DNA of 64,000 bases from Botrytis cinerea B05.10 (Eukaryota; Ascomycota; Leotiomycetes; Helotiales; Sclerotiniaceae). The DNA is taken from the NCBI RefSeq assembly GCF_000143535.2, contig NC_037325.1, forward strand, positions 806,001 to 870,000, written 5' to 3'. A program made the position numbers and the translations under genes. Under the pieces are notes generated by a model. That model was not told the DNA's origin. It was given only the letters and a program-made list of their open reading frames with translations, and did no database searches. Positions 48,324-59,857 of the stretch are shown one piece after another (the stretch's first letter is position 1; each line of letters begins with the position of its first letter).

Positions 48324-50497
48324 TCACTTTCTTTTCGTTGCTCCGCCTTTCTTGGAACTTCCTGTAGCTTTGCCAATGACTGCATCTGCCTTATTCCCGG
48401 CGATCTTAGCACCTTCAAGACCCTCCTTGACGCTCGCATCAGCGTCTGGGATACTCTTCAAAGGTTGATTGGCAATCTTCTCCTCGACCTCTTCATCGTC
48501 ACCCCCTTGTCCAAACTCGTTGACTCTGGTGTAGTCGACCTTGTACTTCCAGCTTTGATAAAGGTAAACGAAAAAGATAACATCATCTCTGAGTGTTGCC
48601 AAACGATGTAGTGTTGGCATCTTAATAGTGAATGCAAAGAGATCGTCGATGAATGTATTCAAGAACTTGTACATCATAGCTCTACCTGGCATATGTGCAA
48701 CACTCTTGAGTCGGTAGTTGATGTACAATGAAGGGACCATCATCAAGAAGCCGTATGCGTAGACGGATCCGACAAGAGTTGCGATTACGAAAGAGTACCA
48801 AGATTTGTGACTTTCGTACTTCAGGGAGTATGCTCCATAGGCGATGAGAAGTGGAACAGCAATCATGTACATGTACTTGAAAGCGACTGCATCGTACTCC
48901 TTGGTCTTCTCTTCCGTCTCGGACAGGACATGTTTATCTTCAAAGGCGATACGGTATGGTATGATCGAGTTTGGTGCATCGCGAATACGAACATTGACCA
49001 CCGTGGTGATCTTCCAGAATTCGAGTACAATTCCCATTCCCTGAGTGAACAAAATCATCCAACCTAAATAATTGTGAGTACTTACGTCTGTGAACATGGG
49101 CCGAGAAATTAACTTACTAGTGTTCTCATTATTGTCCATCAAGTACAAGAAGATAACACCTTGCATGAAGACGTTTCCGAGAATTGAACGAACTGAAATT
49201 CCAACATTGTTCTTCTTGTTTCGGTAATGGCTGATATCGGACTTGAAGGCCATCATCTCGAAGATCATATGAAAGATACTAACAATGACCGTGGTAGCCA
49301 AAAGATAGATATTGGTATCTAACAAGACTTCCTTGATCATCTCAAACTCACTGCCATCTCCGCCACCAGGTGGTGCTTGTCCTTGAGCAGCATTTCTAGC
49401 GGTTTGTTTGGCACCTTCGTCCATACTTGCCATCAAGGTAAATTTCCAATTGGCAAAGTTCTGGAGGTCAATATGAATGGGAAGTCTGGTGACTGTTGAG
49501 TTGAGTACTGTCATGTGAGTCTTCAATTGCCAGAAGGTGTTGACAAAGAGCAGTGGATAGTACCATCCATTGATTCCGGTGCCATCTCTAGCTCCACTTG
49601 CTTCCAAATGAACGTATTGACGAACAGCAGGATGTAAAGATGGAAAGTTCATGACGCCAGCATCCGGAATGAAGGACATTGTAAAGTTAGGATGATAGTG
49701 AGATTTGATTACAGGTCCAGTAGGAATTTCCTCTTCAGGCTAATCAGTCGTTAGTATAATATTACGGAACAGAATGTTTAGTAACCTCACCTCGTCGGTC
49801 TCTTCAGCTGCTGCCAAAAGGTTTTTAGTCTTTCTAATTTTCTTTTGCGCAATGTATTGTGTGAGGGGATGCACAAAGTGAAATGCCTTTGTAGGATCAT
49901 AGCCAGGGGTAGCAGGATCCAATTTGCTTCCAGTAAGTCCAATATAGAAGTGACCCCAAAGTGTACCATTATTCTGCACTTCAGACGGAACATCGAAGCT
50001 CGCATCAATCGATCGGTGTTGGTTGTAATCTCCAAATGCGAATCCAGTCTCATCTAGCACGATTCTCTCCTTTGGTACTTTTGCAATAGGCTCCGCTACA
50101 AAAGTGGGGGATACAACAATGGTGATATCGAGAGGGCTATCCGTAGGCCACATCGGTGCAATTCTTTGAGGAATGGGACTCCATACTGCTCCTTCGTCTA
50201 ATTTGTCTGGTCGCGCATAATATGGAGGGATTTCACCATTGTTTGCTGGAACATTCATAACTGCTCCCGAGGCATCGGTCGTAGTGGTAGTAGTGGCAGT
50301 TCCTTTATTTCCAGTTATTTGCTTCATCAACAACTGCATGCCAACGAAAATGGCGATGCCTTGCACGGCAGATTTGATCATAGGCTGTTCGTAATATTGT
50401 CAGTAAATTTTATCAGGGAGCTTTAGGAGGGACTCACAGTCATACCGCCTTCTTGGGCTTGCGCACCCGCAGCTGGAGGAGCTGTTCCGGATGGCAT
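48324..50497 (-). CDS. CLPTM1-family multi-pass membrane protein
   Basis: Four minus-strand exons, 50497-50438, 50384-49791, 49739-49118 and 49063-48324, give 671 residues in phase. Family features: an N-terminal anchor (AVQGIAIFVGMQLLMKQI), a lumenal domain with GHFYIGLTGSKLDP and SHYHPNFTMSFIPD, then about five membrane spans including NIYLLATTVIVSIFHMIFEM, SWMILFTQGMGIVLEF and the WYSFVIATLVGSVYAYGFLM region. The LYINYRLKSVAHMPGRAMMY and FIDDLFAFTIKMPTLHRLA segments are highly conserved. Human CLPTM1/CLPTM1L are ER proteins tied to receptor trafficking and lipid scrambling; the fungal role is little known. The tail is charged and Lys-rich. The 54-base third intron can be read through in frame, but splicing gives the conserved ENTSWMILF. 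Confidence 0.9.
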
Positions 50498-50872
50498 ATT
50501 GAAGATGATATGACTTCTTCAAATATTTGTTGAGGTATAACAGGTACGTTGTCTAATGTAAATAATTATGGATAGTTAGCTTACTGTACAATAATAAGCT
50601 AAGGCGACGGAACAATTTTGGTGCCGATTCCCGAGAAGCGACTCCAAATTATACGTTCAAGGACGTGTGACATGACAATACTTCAACACGATCAGATTTG
50701 GGCCTTGCGATTTTACGAAGGGTAATGAGATTGAGATTATACATCCTCAGAAGCTTTTTGAATATTATTGATATTTGGACATCTACATATACAGCCGTTG
50801 AGTACTAAGGAGGTAGGTACCAAGTCGCTGGCTCAACAGATTTGAAGTTACTCAGGAGGATGGATAGTCTTT
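50498..50872. other. CLPTM1 promoter region
   Basis: 375 bases between two tandem minus-strand genes. It holds the CLPTM1 promoter and the 3' UTR of the acyltransferase. Nothing notable seen. Confidence 0.45.
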
Positions 50873-52173
50873 TCAAGGCACGCAATCGTCCTTTGGAAAG
50901 ACGACCTTGGGTAAACTCCAAGAAAAGAAACTCCAAACCCATAGATATCCAACCCAATAATGCAATCTCGAGTCTCTCCGCAATCCGTAACGTCTCAGCA
51001 CTTTCTTTCCCCATTTCTGAACAAAATCTTCAACAATAATTGCACAAGCACACAGAGAATACCACTGAAATATGTGACCTACTCCACAATTTGGATCTTT
51101 CATTGTTGCTGGAATATACATCATGGCATGCATACATGCAGAGACGAAGAAAACCAGATATAGCAAGGTAAATCCGTTGAATTCAGAATTCTGTCGAATT
51201 CGAAATACCTTTGACGATATAATTGATGCCCAAGCGATAAGATCGCGACGCAGGAACTGATGCCAAACAATACTAGGGATGAAGACAAGATTAGCATAGA
51301 CCGTATGTTGTATAGTATTGTGGGAACATCACATACCCCCAATATCTTCGGATGGCATATGCTTCTGTCAATGATCCATAGACAGGATAGTTCCAGCCGG
51401 CTATAGCTTTCGCACCACCAATGAACACCGCAACTGCAGATATAAAATAATGGTAGGCAGAAACGCTAAGGATCTCAGGCAAGATCCACAACACAGGTAA
51501 TGATATTCTTATACCTATCTCTCGTATGGTAACGTGGCATATTCTCCGGAAGAATGTCTCTTTCTCCGGGCCATAATCCCCAACCTGGAGATGAGCTTGA
51601 TAATGATCTTGAAGGTGATTTACTATCCTCCAAAGAAGATAGTGAAACCATGCCATGAGTAATCTGCTAATGACAAAGACATTCGGATCCGTCAGGTGAG
51701 CGAGTTTCTTTATTGGGAATAGCGGCAGGTTTCTCGGCTGGGAAGTCGTTCCGATCTGTCTCGGGTTAAGATATGCATCCATAGCCCATTTAAGTCTCTG
51801 CTTGGATGTTGCAGCAAACAAATGTGGCGACTCTAATCTAAATAATCCAAAGTTAATGGTGCCTAGTATTTGGCCTGCGAGCACATGACTTGTGAAATGT
51901 GAATAGGAACCAACATTTGATTTTCCATAGTATAAAGTGGCGCAACCGTAGATATAGAAGAGTGTAAATGGACCTGTTCTCCAGGAATATCGTGGAGGGA
52001 TATAAATCATCATCAGGCCGCCAAGAATATAAGACAATGCTAGCGATAAAATTAGGTGGTTAAAAATTGGACTGCCTAACTTTCATTAGCTGGTTGCGTT
52101 AAAAAGATCAATATGCACACCCAAACAAACCTTCAAGATAAGTGTGTAGGTTTTGAAAAGTTGAGAGATCCAT
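50873..52173 (-). CDS. wax-synthase-domain acyltransferase (membrane-bound)
   Basis: Three minus-strand exons, 52173-52131, 52075-51337 and 51272-50873, give 393 residues in phase. Multiple hydrophobic spans include HLILSLALSYILGGLMMIYI, SLPVLWILPEILSVSAYHYF and LLYLVFFVSACMHAMMYIP. The motif SLTEAYAIRRYWGIVWHQFLRR carries the Arg-x-Phe/Tyr-Trp-Gly...Trp-His core of the wax synthase/MBOAT-like family, His being the likely catalytic residue. Fungal members often acetylate terpenoid or polyketide products and sit in biosynthetic clusters. Here the neighbours (CLPTM1, ABZ1) are housekeeping genes, so the substrate is open. The intron in the middle of the RRYWG motif is needed to reach the WHQ sequence. 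Confidence 0.82.
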
Positions 52174-54206
52174 AATCGCTATCTCTGATTGGACGGTAAA
52201 ATCTCTCTTGGAAAAAAAGGGCTCCTTCAATGATTCAGGAAATCTCGAAGAGAAATAGCGAGAAGATTGGAGGCTTGTAGACGTGTAGAAAAGACTAAGG
52301 CAGGCAAATACCTGGTATTAAATCGAGAGAGGTAGCCTTCAAACAATACGTCATTCGAAGTGATTGAATCATGTTCGACTATAAATACAGTACAAATGAC
52401 CGGCTAGAAAGTGTGGTGATTGTATCTTTCTACCTACCATACAGTGAATCATGATGATAAATATAGACCGACCACTCATATGCTTCCCGCTGTCACTGAC
52501 TGGAACACCAAAGGGAAAAAAAAGCTCCAACAGTCATAATTCTGTATAACAGAACGCAAAGCAGGGCCAGGTATGGAAGTCAAAAAAAGAATCCCGATTT
52601 ATAGTAGTAACGTACAAACTGGCAAAACCTTGCCGCCCCATGAGAGGGGCGGGAGGAGAAACCCCCGCGGGGGGTTTTTTTCCGAACCAGGCGATGTTAC
52701 CACTCCACCACGAGAGCGCATTTGACCTGACCAAACAAGTCTGTTTGACGCCTTTGCGCTCTCGATGGAAAGGTTTCCTTAAGAGGCCTTATATAGTACC
52801 TGAGTTCATCTCCCCTCCATGTGAAAACTCACTGATTCTTTTCAAGTAATTGAAGTGGCAACCAGGACCCAACAGAAACTCAAGCTTTTGCGACATTCAG
52901 AATTGAAGTTAAACCCAAAGAAAGAAAGAAAGAAAAAAAACAATTGAATTTATTATATTGGGGTTTATTCAGTACAGAAGTTCGTTCATGTATCACATGA
53001 ACAGCTGAACTCTGGTGCTCAATATTTTGACGATCGCTACCAATCGCCACCAGTCGCTACCACGACAACGAACCAGCCTTCCGAACAACATTTGTATATA
53101 GATGCAAATGGGTTTAAAGATCATCTTTGACAGGCGAAATGGCAGTAGTGATTTTCGGTCAGTCTCAACATGGTCCCACACTTGTGATGGCCTTGAGTTC
53201 GAAATGATGGCGAGGGCTCATACTATAAATGGAGGGCCCTAGAATACAAGATTTTCAGAATAAACATACCCAGAGTAAGCCATTCTCACCAACTCGTAAA
53301 TACTGATATGGCAGGTTAGTTTTCTACTCGGAGTTCATTTCGTATAAAAATTGATTGAGTGCTTCGAATTCAGTAGCTCATGGGGCACTCATGATGAAAT
53401 TGAAACCGACAAGATCAAAAACACCTTGATTATCTCGCGTGTCCCTTTTCTTTTTAAATCAACGATGATCAAGTTCGTCCGGACGTGGAAATGAATAAGA
53501 ATCGAGGTACAACTGCTGCGCTGGATCGACCTATCCGGACAGGGTTTGAACCACAAGTAAAGTATATCAAAGTAGATGTGTCATCACCGAGTAACTCTAA
53601 AAAGGTCCTTGTGGTTGAAAAGCAAAACATTGCCTGAGTAAGACTTCGGATGCTAGTAGTGCTTACCCGTATTTGTGAGGAACTATTAGCTAATTCATGC
53701 AGTGATGCGACTCATGAAAGCAAACTACTCAACTCATGCAGTGGGATAACCGTTACAGAAAAGCTACACAAGCTAGATACGCTTACATAGCTCATTCCCC
53801 GAACCGACGAGGCAGAATTGACGATTGACATAAGATGGACGAATGTTCTCACGATTCTTCCAAAAATGATTTCTATCATTTTATATCTTGACGTCGGTAC
53901 ACGCGCACGTGGTTTATCACTAATCGCCGCTAATCAGCCCTAAGCATAGTTAGTTAGTGATTATGCCTAGCCCCTGATACCCCACTATTCTTTATCAAAC
54001 AAGCTAAACCCTATTGGACTGATATTCTGCCACCGCCCGTGGAAAATTACACCGCCAGATCTTTGTCCCCCTTGAACACAATATCTAAAAAGCAACTTTT
54101 TTTCTTTCCTTCCTCTCTTTTGGAAAATCTCTACTTGAGAATCGCAAGGGAAGTACAGGAGGAACCCCTCTCAAATCACAAACAAGGCAGGTGCAGACAA
54201 GTTACG
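52174..54206. other. 2-kb spacer with a structured element
   Basis: Between the divergent acyltransferase and ABZ1. Apart from the hairpin block at 52582-52715 (listed separately) and a gaaagaaagaaag run near 52920, I see no gene. The ABZ1-proximal part has a GTG-initiated in-frame extension (54039-54206) that is leader. Confidence 0.5.
52582..52715 (-). other. hairpin-rich block with Pol III-like boxes
   Basis: Read on the minus strand: TGGTGGAGTGG at 52710-52700 fits the tRNA A-box consensus (TRGYNNANNNGG), and GGTTCGGAA at 52688-52680 is close to a B-box. Then come three self-complementary blocks: 52659-52677 (C-run/G-run), 52633-52652 (ggggcgg/ccgcccc with a 6-base loop) and 52621-52634 (ggcaa/ttgcc). 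A T7 run at 52588-52582 could end a Pol III transcript. It is not a normal tRNA: no cloverleaf or anticodon arm forms. It may be a SINE-like relic or a small structured RNA. Confidence 0.35.
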
Positions 54207-56855
54207 ATGTTGATTCAGAAACCTTTAATCCTCTTTATTGATGCATATGATTCATTCTCGAATAACATCATTTCCCTCCTTGAAACTTCACTCACCGCCT
54301 CAGTGCGAACGGTCAAAATCAATGATCCCATCCTATTAGCATCTGATGAAGCATTGCACGAAGAATTGAGACATTATGTAGCGGTAGTATGCGGGCCGGG
54401 CCCTGGAAATCCGGAGACGGACAGTGATATCGGAATTATAAAGAAAATCTGGAGACTTGCCGATGAGGAAATGCTACCAGTATTGGGCATTTGCTTAGGA
54501 TTCCAAAGATTGTGCTTGGAGTTTGGCGGACAGATAAGGAGGTTACAAGGTCCACAACATGGAATGATTAGAAAGGTTCTACATGCAGGAGAAGCCCAAG
54601 CCGTCTCCGCCGTTGGAAATGATTCCATATTCTGTGGGGTTGGCGAGATTACCGCTACCTTGTATCAAAGTTTATGTATCGATATAGGCCAAGACGACAT
54701 TCTAGATGAAGAATGGAACACATCACGATGGGAGCCAACAGAAAAATCTCCCGATTTGATACCATTGGCTTGGGTTGAAAGTGCCGATCTAGAGGCTGAA
54801 CATGCGAGAAGTTGCGGTGTGAAAGACAGCAGAGTTTTGGTCGGTGTACGGCATGCAACGAAACCCTTTTGGGGAATACAATATCATCCTGAGTCGGTCT
54901 GCACAAATGATACAAGCAAAGAAATCTTTATAAACTGGTTCAAGTCGGCACAAGATTGGAATAAAACTTTCAGGAAGACGGAGATCAATTACGACGGTAC
55001 AATGCACGGCCAATCTGCTACACGAGTGAGCCTTCTCCAACAGTTCGAAGCCTTGCAAACAATGCCTGTATCTCCGACTAGTGATACCTCGATCGAAAGT
55101 ATGAAGCCAAAAAATATGTGTATTTCTCGAACGATTGGTTTGCCAGAGAACCTATCTGTACCTGATATTGTGGAAGCCATCCAGGACATGGGACGAGATC
55201 ATGTTCTACTGGAATCTACCAATGCAGACGAAACCTCCGCTGGGTCTGCCGATGTGAAAGGACGATATAGTATCATAGGCCTAGATATCGACGATTGTTT
55301 GAGATTCGAATATCGCGTCGGCGATGGCCATATAACTAAGATCCCATCTTCATCTGGCGAATACCTTGATACCAAGGAGGAGATTGATTTGAAGTCTTGT
55401 GGTGGAGTTTGGTCGTTATTGGCACATCGATTAGAGGTTGCGCGTGTTACGGCAGGCAATGACGAATCGCCGTTCTGGGGAGGATTTATGGGATATACGA
55501 CATACGAGCTGGGCCTGGAGACTATTGATGTGAAAGTTGATAGACCAGATGCTCATAGCAACCGACCAGATCTCTGCTTTGCATGGGTCACTCGAAGTAT
55601 AGTTGTCGACCACGTGAAAAAGGTTGTCTACCTTCAACAATTGGCCAGCCTTGGTGATAGCCAAAACGACACTGCATGGATGGAAGCTGTTGGTCCCAAG
55701 CTTGAGAAAGCGTCTCAACCGAAGTCTCCAAAAAGCACTCGTCAAACCCCTCTCCGACCAGGTGATCTTGTCTTATCTTGCGATCGCATAAAAGTTTCTC
55801 GTCGAGAAAAACGAGCTTGGTCACCAGTCCGTACCCCCGCTTCGAAGTTTTCCATGGCTATTACTCAACCCACAGCCGATTCATATGAAGCAAAGGTCCG
55901 TCGATGCCAAGATAAGATTGCCAGTGGGGACTCCTATGAGTTATGCCTCACTGATCAAACCACCATCACCCGTCTTCGCAGCGATCCTCCTCACACATCA
56001 GTCCACAACACGACTGAATCAATTCTCCTTTACAACAAAACTCCAAGACCAGCTCCAGTTAAGGGCGCCTGGTCTTTGTACAAAAATCTTCGTACACGTC
56101 AACCAGCTCCTTTCGCTTCTTTCCTTCGCCTTGGCGGTGCTACTTTGGTTTCTAGTTCCCCAGAACAATTCCTTAAGTGGGACAATCGTGTCGGAAAATG
56201 TTCTCTGCGACCTATGAAAGGCACTGTTCGTAAGACTGACGAAGTAACACTTTCAGATGCCACCACACTCCTTAATGACCCCAAAGAAAAGGCCGAGAAC
56301 CTCATGATTGTTGATCTCGTTCGCCATGATTTACATGGCGTCTGTGGGTCTGGCAACGTTTCTGTTCCACGATTGATGGTGGTTGAGGAATATGCATCAG
56401 TTTTCCAGATGATCTCTGTTGTCGAAGGCTCTTATTCCAAAACCGGATCCGATGATATATCGACACACATGTCTTCACTTACCATCAAGGACGACAAGAG
56501 AACAGCATACACTGGACTCGATATTTTAGCAGCCTCTCTCCCACCAGGATCTATGACTGGCGCACCGAAGAAACGTAGCTGTGAACTCTTGCAAGACATC
56601 GAACACCACAAACCTCGCTCCCTATACTCTGGTGTTGTAGGATACATGGATGTTGGTGGCCGCGGCGACTTCAGTGTTACTATCCGATCAATGTACCGTT
56701 GGGACGATGAAGACGGTGTCATTGAAGCCGAAGAAAAGGATACAGAGAAATGGCACATTGGTGCGGGCGGAGCTGTTACAGCTCTTAGCACCCCCATTGG
56801 CGAGAGAGACGAGATGCTAACGAAGCTTAATGGAACACTTGGTGTGTTTCGTTGA
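54207..56855 (+). CDS. abz1: para-aminobenzoate synthase (ADC synthase, fused GATase and component I)
   Basis: Intronless, 882 residues. The N-terminal class-I glutamine amidotransferase domain (about 6-255) has the GICLGFQRL nucleophile Cys at 96 and the YHPES His-Glu pair at 227/229. The C-terminal chorismate-binding domain (about 350-880) has RPMKGTVRKT, AENLMIVDLVRHDLHGVCG, MTGAPKKRSCELLQDIE and the final GAGGAVTALSTP. The enzyme makes aminodeoxychorismate from chorismate and glutamine for folate synthesis. The two domains fused in this order and the SMTGAPK (not SGxPK) type motif favour PABA synthase over anthranilate synthase. The ATG at 54207 begins conserved sequence; the frame upstream has only a GTG. 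Confidence 0.93.
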   Translation: MLIQKPLILFIDAYDSFSNNIISLLETSLTASVRTVKINDPILLASDEALHEELRHYVAVVCGPGPGNPETDSDIGIIKKIWRLADEEMLPVLGICLGFQRLCLEFGGQIRRLQGPQHGMIRKVLHAGEAQAVSAVGNDSIFCGVGEITATLYQSLCIDIGQDDILDEEWNTSRWEPTEKSPDLIPLAWVESADLEAEHARSCGVKDSRVLVGVRHATKPFWGIQYHPESVCTNDTSKEIFINWFKSAQDWNKTFRKTEINYDGTMHGQSATRVSLLQQFEALQTMPVSPTSDTSIESMKPKNMCISRTIGLPENLSVPDIVEAIQDMGRDHVLLESTNADETSAGSADVKGRYSIIGLDIDDCLRFEYRVGDGHITKIPSSSGEYLDTKEEIDLKSCGGVWSLLAHRLEVARVTAGNDESPFWGGFMGYTTYELGLETIDVKVDRPDAHSNRPDLCFAWVTRSIVVDHVKKVVYLQQLASLGDSQNDTAWMEAVGPKLEKASQPKSPKSTRQTPLRPGDLVLSCDRIKVSRREKRAWSPVRTPASKFSMAITQPTADSYEAKVRRCQDKIASGDSYELCLTDQTTITRLRSDPPHTSVHNTTESILLYNKTPRPAPVKGAWSLYKNLRTRQPAPFASFLRLGGATLVSSSPEQFLKWDNRVGKCSLRPMKGTVRKTDEVTLSDATTLLNDPKEKAENLMIVDLVRHDLHGVCGSGNVSVPRLMVVEEYASVFQMISVVEGSYSKTGSDDISTHMSSLTIKDDKRTAYTGLDILAASLPPGSMTGAPKKRSCELLQDIEHHKPRSLYSGVVGYMDVGGRGDFSVTIRSMYRWDDEDGVIEAEEKDTEKWHIGAGGAVTALSTPIGERDEMLTKLNGTLGVFR

Positions 56856-57817
56856 ATAAGATAAAGATTTCGTTCATACGACGCGAGTCGGTTGGTTTAT
56901 GCATAATGAAGGAAGATTTCCGGAGTTATTCATGGGGCTATTCACTTTTCTTGTTGGGTTCTTGGGATATTTTCAGGCACAAATTTATGGTAAAGTCCCC
57001 AGTTCGAGATACCTCAACGTATCGTATCTATCTTGCAGGGATCGGGGCATTGACGACTTATGACCTTGGGATGGCGCTTTCATGTATTGGATACGGATTG
57101 GATAGGGACAGAGACTGGGACATGGAGTACAGAAAATCTCAACGAAGACATATATCTTTTTATAGAGAGAGAAAAGAAAAGTCCGCAAGGATTCACATAT
57201 GCAGTTACATACCTAGATAGATATATTTCAATAGACTGGTAATACCACTTTACATTCTCAACACGTTTCTGGTACGGAATTTTGTATGCATGGTTCTACA
57301 ATTGCGATAATTTAAGGATGTTTAGATAAATTTCCTTCTTCTCTTGCCGCCCGCCCCATATGGCCTGATAATAACTGCTATATGGTACATTTGGACTCAT
57401 TCTGAATGGTTTGCTCATCGTCGTTTCATTTCTTTCACCGCTTTAGATTCCATACACATAACGTTATCTTATTCCATTAATCATTCGCATGTGTTATTCT
57501 TTACTTTAAATCTTAAATCGAAGGCCAAGTGCTCGAAGACACACTTTGGTGTGAACTCTCTACCATGAATTGAAGGGCCAAGTCATCCTCAAGAGACCTC
57601 ATCCCTCCATCGTCGCCATGGCTATATTGTGCTCCTCGTCTTTTTTACATATTGGTCGCAACTTTCTCTTGTCATCATCATTATCTCTTTCTTCCACGAA
57701 AGGTCCAATCTCCGCATCCGCTTGAACTCCTATATATCCATACACTTCCCATTCCTCCGTCCCTAACCCCAAAACATCTGCCCCTACATCATCCTCTCCT
57801 CCCTTTCCTACACTCTC
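56856..57817. other. convergent spacer, ABZ1 and VPS55
   Basis: 962 bases between two convergent genes, longer than their 3' UTRs need. No gene seen. The C-rich end (57690-57815) is transcribed into the VPS55 3' UTR on the other strand. Confidence 0.5.
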
Positions 57818-58265
57818 CTAGAACTCAGCCTCCTCCTGGAAAAACATTCCAAAACTAATGATCGTGCCATAAATCAGCACACCGCCAATAATGCTCATGA
57901 ACATCGCCGGCACAGTAATAATATGACTATGCGCCAACACCGCTGGAAGAGCTACACCCATCATACACAAGAAACCCGTTGCGAAACGACCGAGATCGAG
58001 AACTCCAGAAGAGGAAGAATCGGAGAAGTCATCGGGGGAAGAACAGCGGGATGCGAGGAAATTGGGGAGAGGAGCGAGAATAAATGTGAGGACGACAAGG
58101 AGGGGCAGGTATTGGTGGAAGAGTGCGCAAGAGAGGATTACGAGGAGGAATCCGAGGGCGAGCACCTAGGGGAAGATGTCAGTGGGAGGGAGGCAGGGGT
58201 AATTGATGGAGGGGAGGGAAACGTACGAAGGAGAGGGAAATTATTGTTTTTAGGCCGGCGGTCAT
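57818..58265 (-). CDS. vps55: vacuolar protein sorting protein Vps55 (OB-RGRP family)
   Basis: Two minus-strand exons, 58265-58227 and 58165-57818, give 128 residues. Exon 1 encodes MTAGLKTIISLSF and continues into VLALGFLLVILSCALFHQYL. Four membrane spans follow, with the family motif PLLVVLTFILAPLPNFLASR and an ending GGVLIYGTIISFGMFFQEEAEF. Vps55 works with Vps68 in late-endosome to vacuole sorting; the human relative is the leptin-receptor gene-related protein. The length fits. It is divergent from the proteasome gene across 591 bases. Confidence 0.93.
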
Positions 58266-58856
58266 ATTGAATAGACTGGGAAATGGCCCGTTGGATGAGT
58301 TGCGATTGAAATTGCGAGTTATCGTTCGCTTGCTTGCGCTATCGGTGTAGCTCTGCAACTATCGTGTTACAGACAATCTTACTATGCGATTGTCTCCTGT
58401 GTTCTTTTTCTCGATAGACAGACAGCTTGAGTGAGTGGGTAGATGTGAGAATTGTTGGTGGAGGATAGAATTACTGAAGCTTGTTGATAGTAGGAAATTC
58501 AAAGTCTCACTCACCAACCGCCTTGGAGCTGACGTTTCGGAAGCACGCGCTTAAACGATAGCTTCATAGCCTTGTTGATCCACTCACTAAAGCAGCACTA
58601 ATCTCCCTCCCTTCCCTGACACAGTCACCCTCAAAGTCTTGCCATTTTAAACTTCTAGCTCCCCATTCTAAATCGTACCTAACAACAGTTCGAGCTTGCC
58701 TCATCATCGTGTCTGCCTCATTCAAAAGCGTTCAGTTCCTCCATTCTACAATTTCCATTTCCCAACCACTACATCCCAAGTTTTTGACGCTTATTTGAAG
58801 ATACCCGTGTTTTTTATCTCTGCGTCTGAGTGGTTTCAACTGGCTTTTTATTCAAG
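58266..58856. promoter_or_regulatory. divergent promoter region, VPS55 / PRE5
   Basis: 591 bases between two divergent start codons. I looked for an Rpn4-type GGTGGCAAA proteasome element and saw no good match. A caaccgccttgg sequence near 58515 is the nearest G/C-rich feature. Confidence 0.45.
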
Positions 58857-59857
58857 ATGTTTAGAAACAATTATGATAACGATTCTGTTACCTTGTAAGT
58901 CGATTACTACTTGGTGGCATGGAAATGGAAATTGAAACTGACGAGAATATAATTATAGCTCCCCACAAGGTCGAATCTTTCAAGTCGAATATGCTTCAGA
59001 GGCTGTGAAGCAGGGCAGTGTTGTTGTGGGAATAGTTAGCAAGACTCATGCTGTTCTTGTGGCTTTAAAGGTTAGTAGTTATGGGCTATTTACTTTCTGC
59101 TACGACTACAAACAGCAGAGTATATGGTACACCACAATATATCATCCTTTGCTTCACTCCCATTGTATAAAACTGAACCAAAACTAACACATCCTTTCCC
59201 CAACAGAGAAACGCAGAAGAACTCTCCTCGTACCAAAAAAAAGTAATCGCAATCGATGAGCACGTTGGACTTGCCCTCGCCGGTCTTGCCTCCGACGCCC
59301 GCGTCCTCTCCAACTTCATGAAAAACCAAACTCTCGCCTCGCGTTTAACATATGACCGAGCCATCCCCATCGAACGACTTGTCGCTTCAATCGGTGACCG
59401 CGCTCAAACTAATACTCAACATTACGGCAAGCGTCCTTACGGTGTTGGTCTTCTCGTAGCAGGTGTTGATGAAACCGGACCTCATTTATTCGAGTTCCAA
59501 CCATCGGGCATGACGCAGGAAATGAATGCTTGTGCGATTGGTGCGAGGAGTCAAATGGCCAGAACTTATTTGGAGAGACATTTGGAGGAGTTCCCAGACT
59601 GTGGAAAAGAAGAATTGGTTAAGCACGGCTTAAGAGCGCTTAAGGAATCTTTAGCTCAAGACAAGGAGTTGACGGTCGAGAATACGAGTGTGGGTGTCGT
59701 GGGAGTCAAGGCGGAAGGGGCTAAGAGCATTGAGGGTTTCAAGCTATTTGATGGCCAGGATGTAAAGCAATGGGTAGATTTGGCAGCGGATAGTGCAGAG
59801 GGTGCAGAAGGTACTGAAGCTGCGGAGGGCGGTGATTCGATGGAGGTAGATGCATAA
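58857..59857 (+). CDS. pre5: 20S proteasome subunit alpha-6 (Pre5/PSMA1)
   Basis: Three exons, 58857-58894, 58959-59070 and 59207-59857, give 266 residues in phase. The N-terminus [20 protein letters not shown] followed by [13 protein letters not shown] is the alpha-type proteasome signature, and the NNYDND start is specific to the PSMA1/Pre5 class. [40 protein letters not shown] and [16 protein letters not shown] follow. The subunit sits in the outer ring of the 20S core and has no proteolytic activity of its own. Residues 240-266 are an acidic Ala/Glu/Gly tail ending MEVDA, as in other fungi. Confidence 0.95.

Noticed and set aside
52621..52720. A normal tRNA gene at the hairpin block
   Set aside because: No acceptor stem, anticodon arm or correctly spaced B-box; kept only as a Pol III-like element.
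54039..54206. 56-residue N-terminal extension of ABZ1
   Set aside because: It begins at GTG with no in-frame ATG, and the conserved amidotransferase domain starts at the ATG at 54207.
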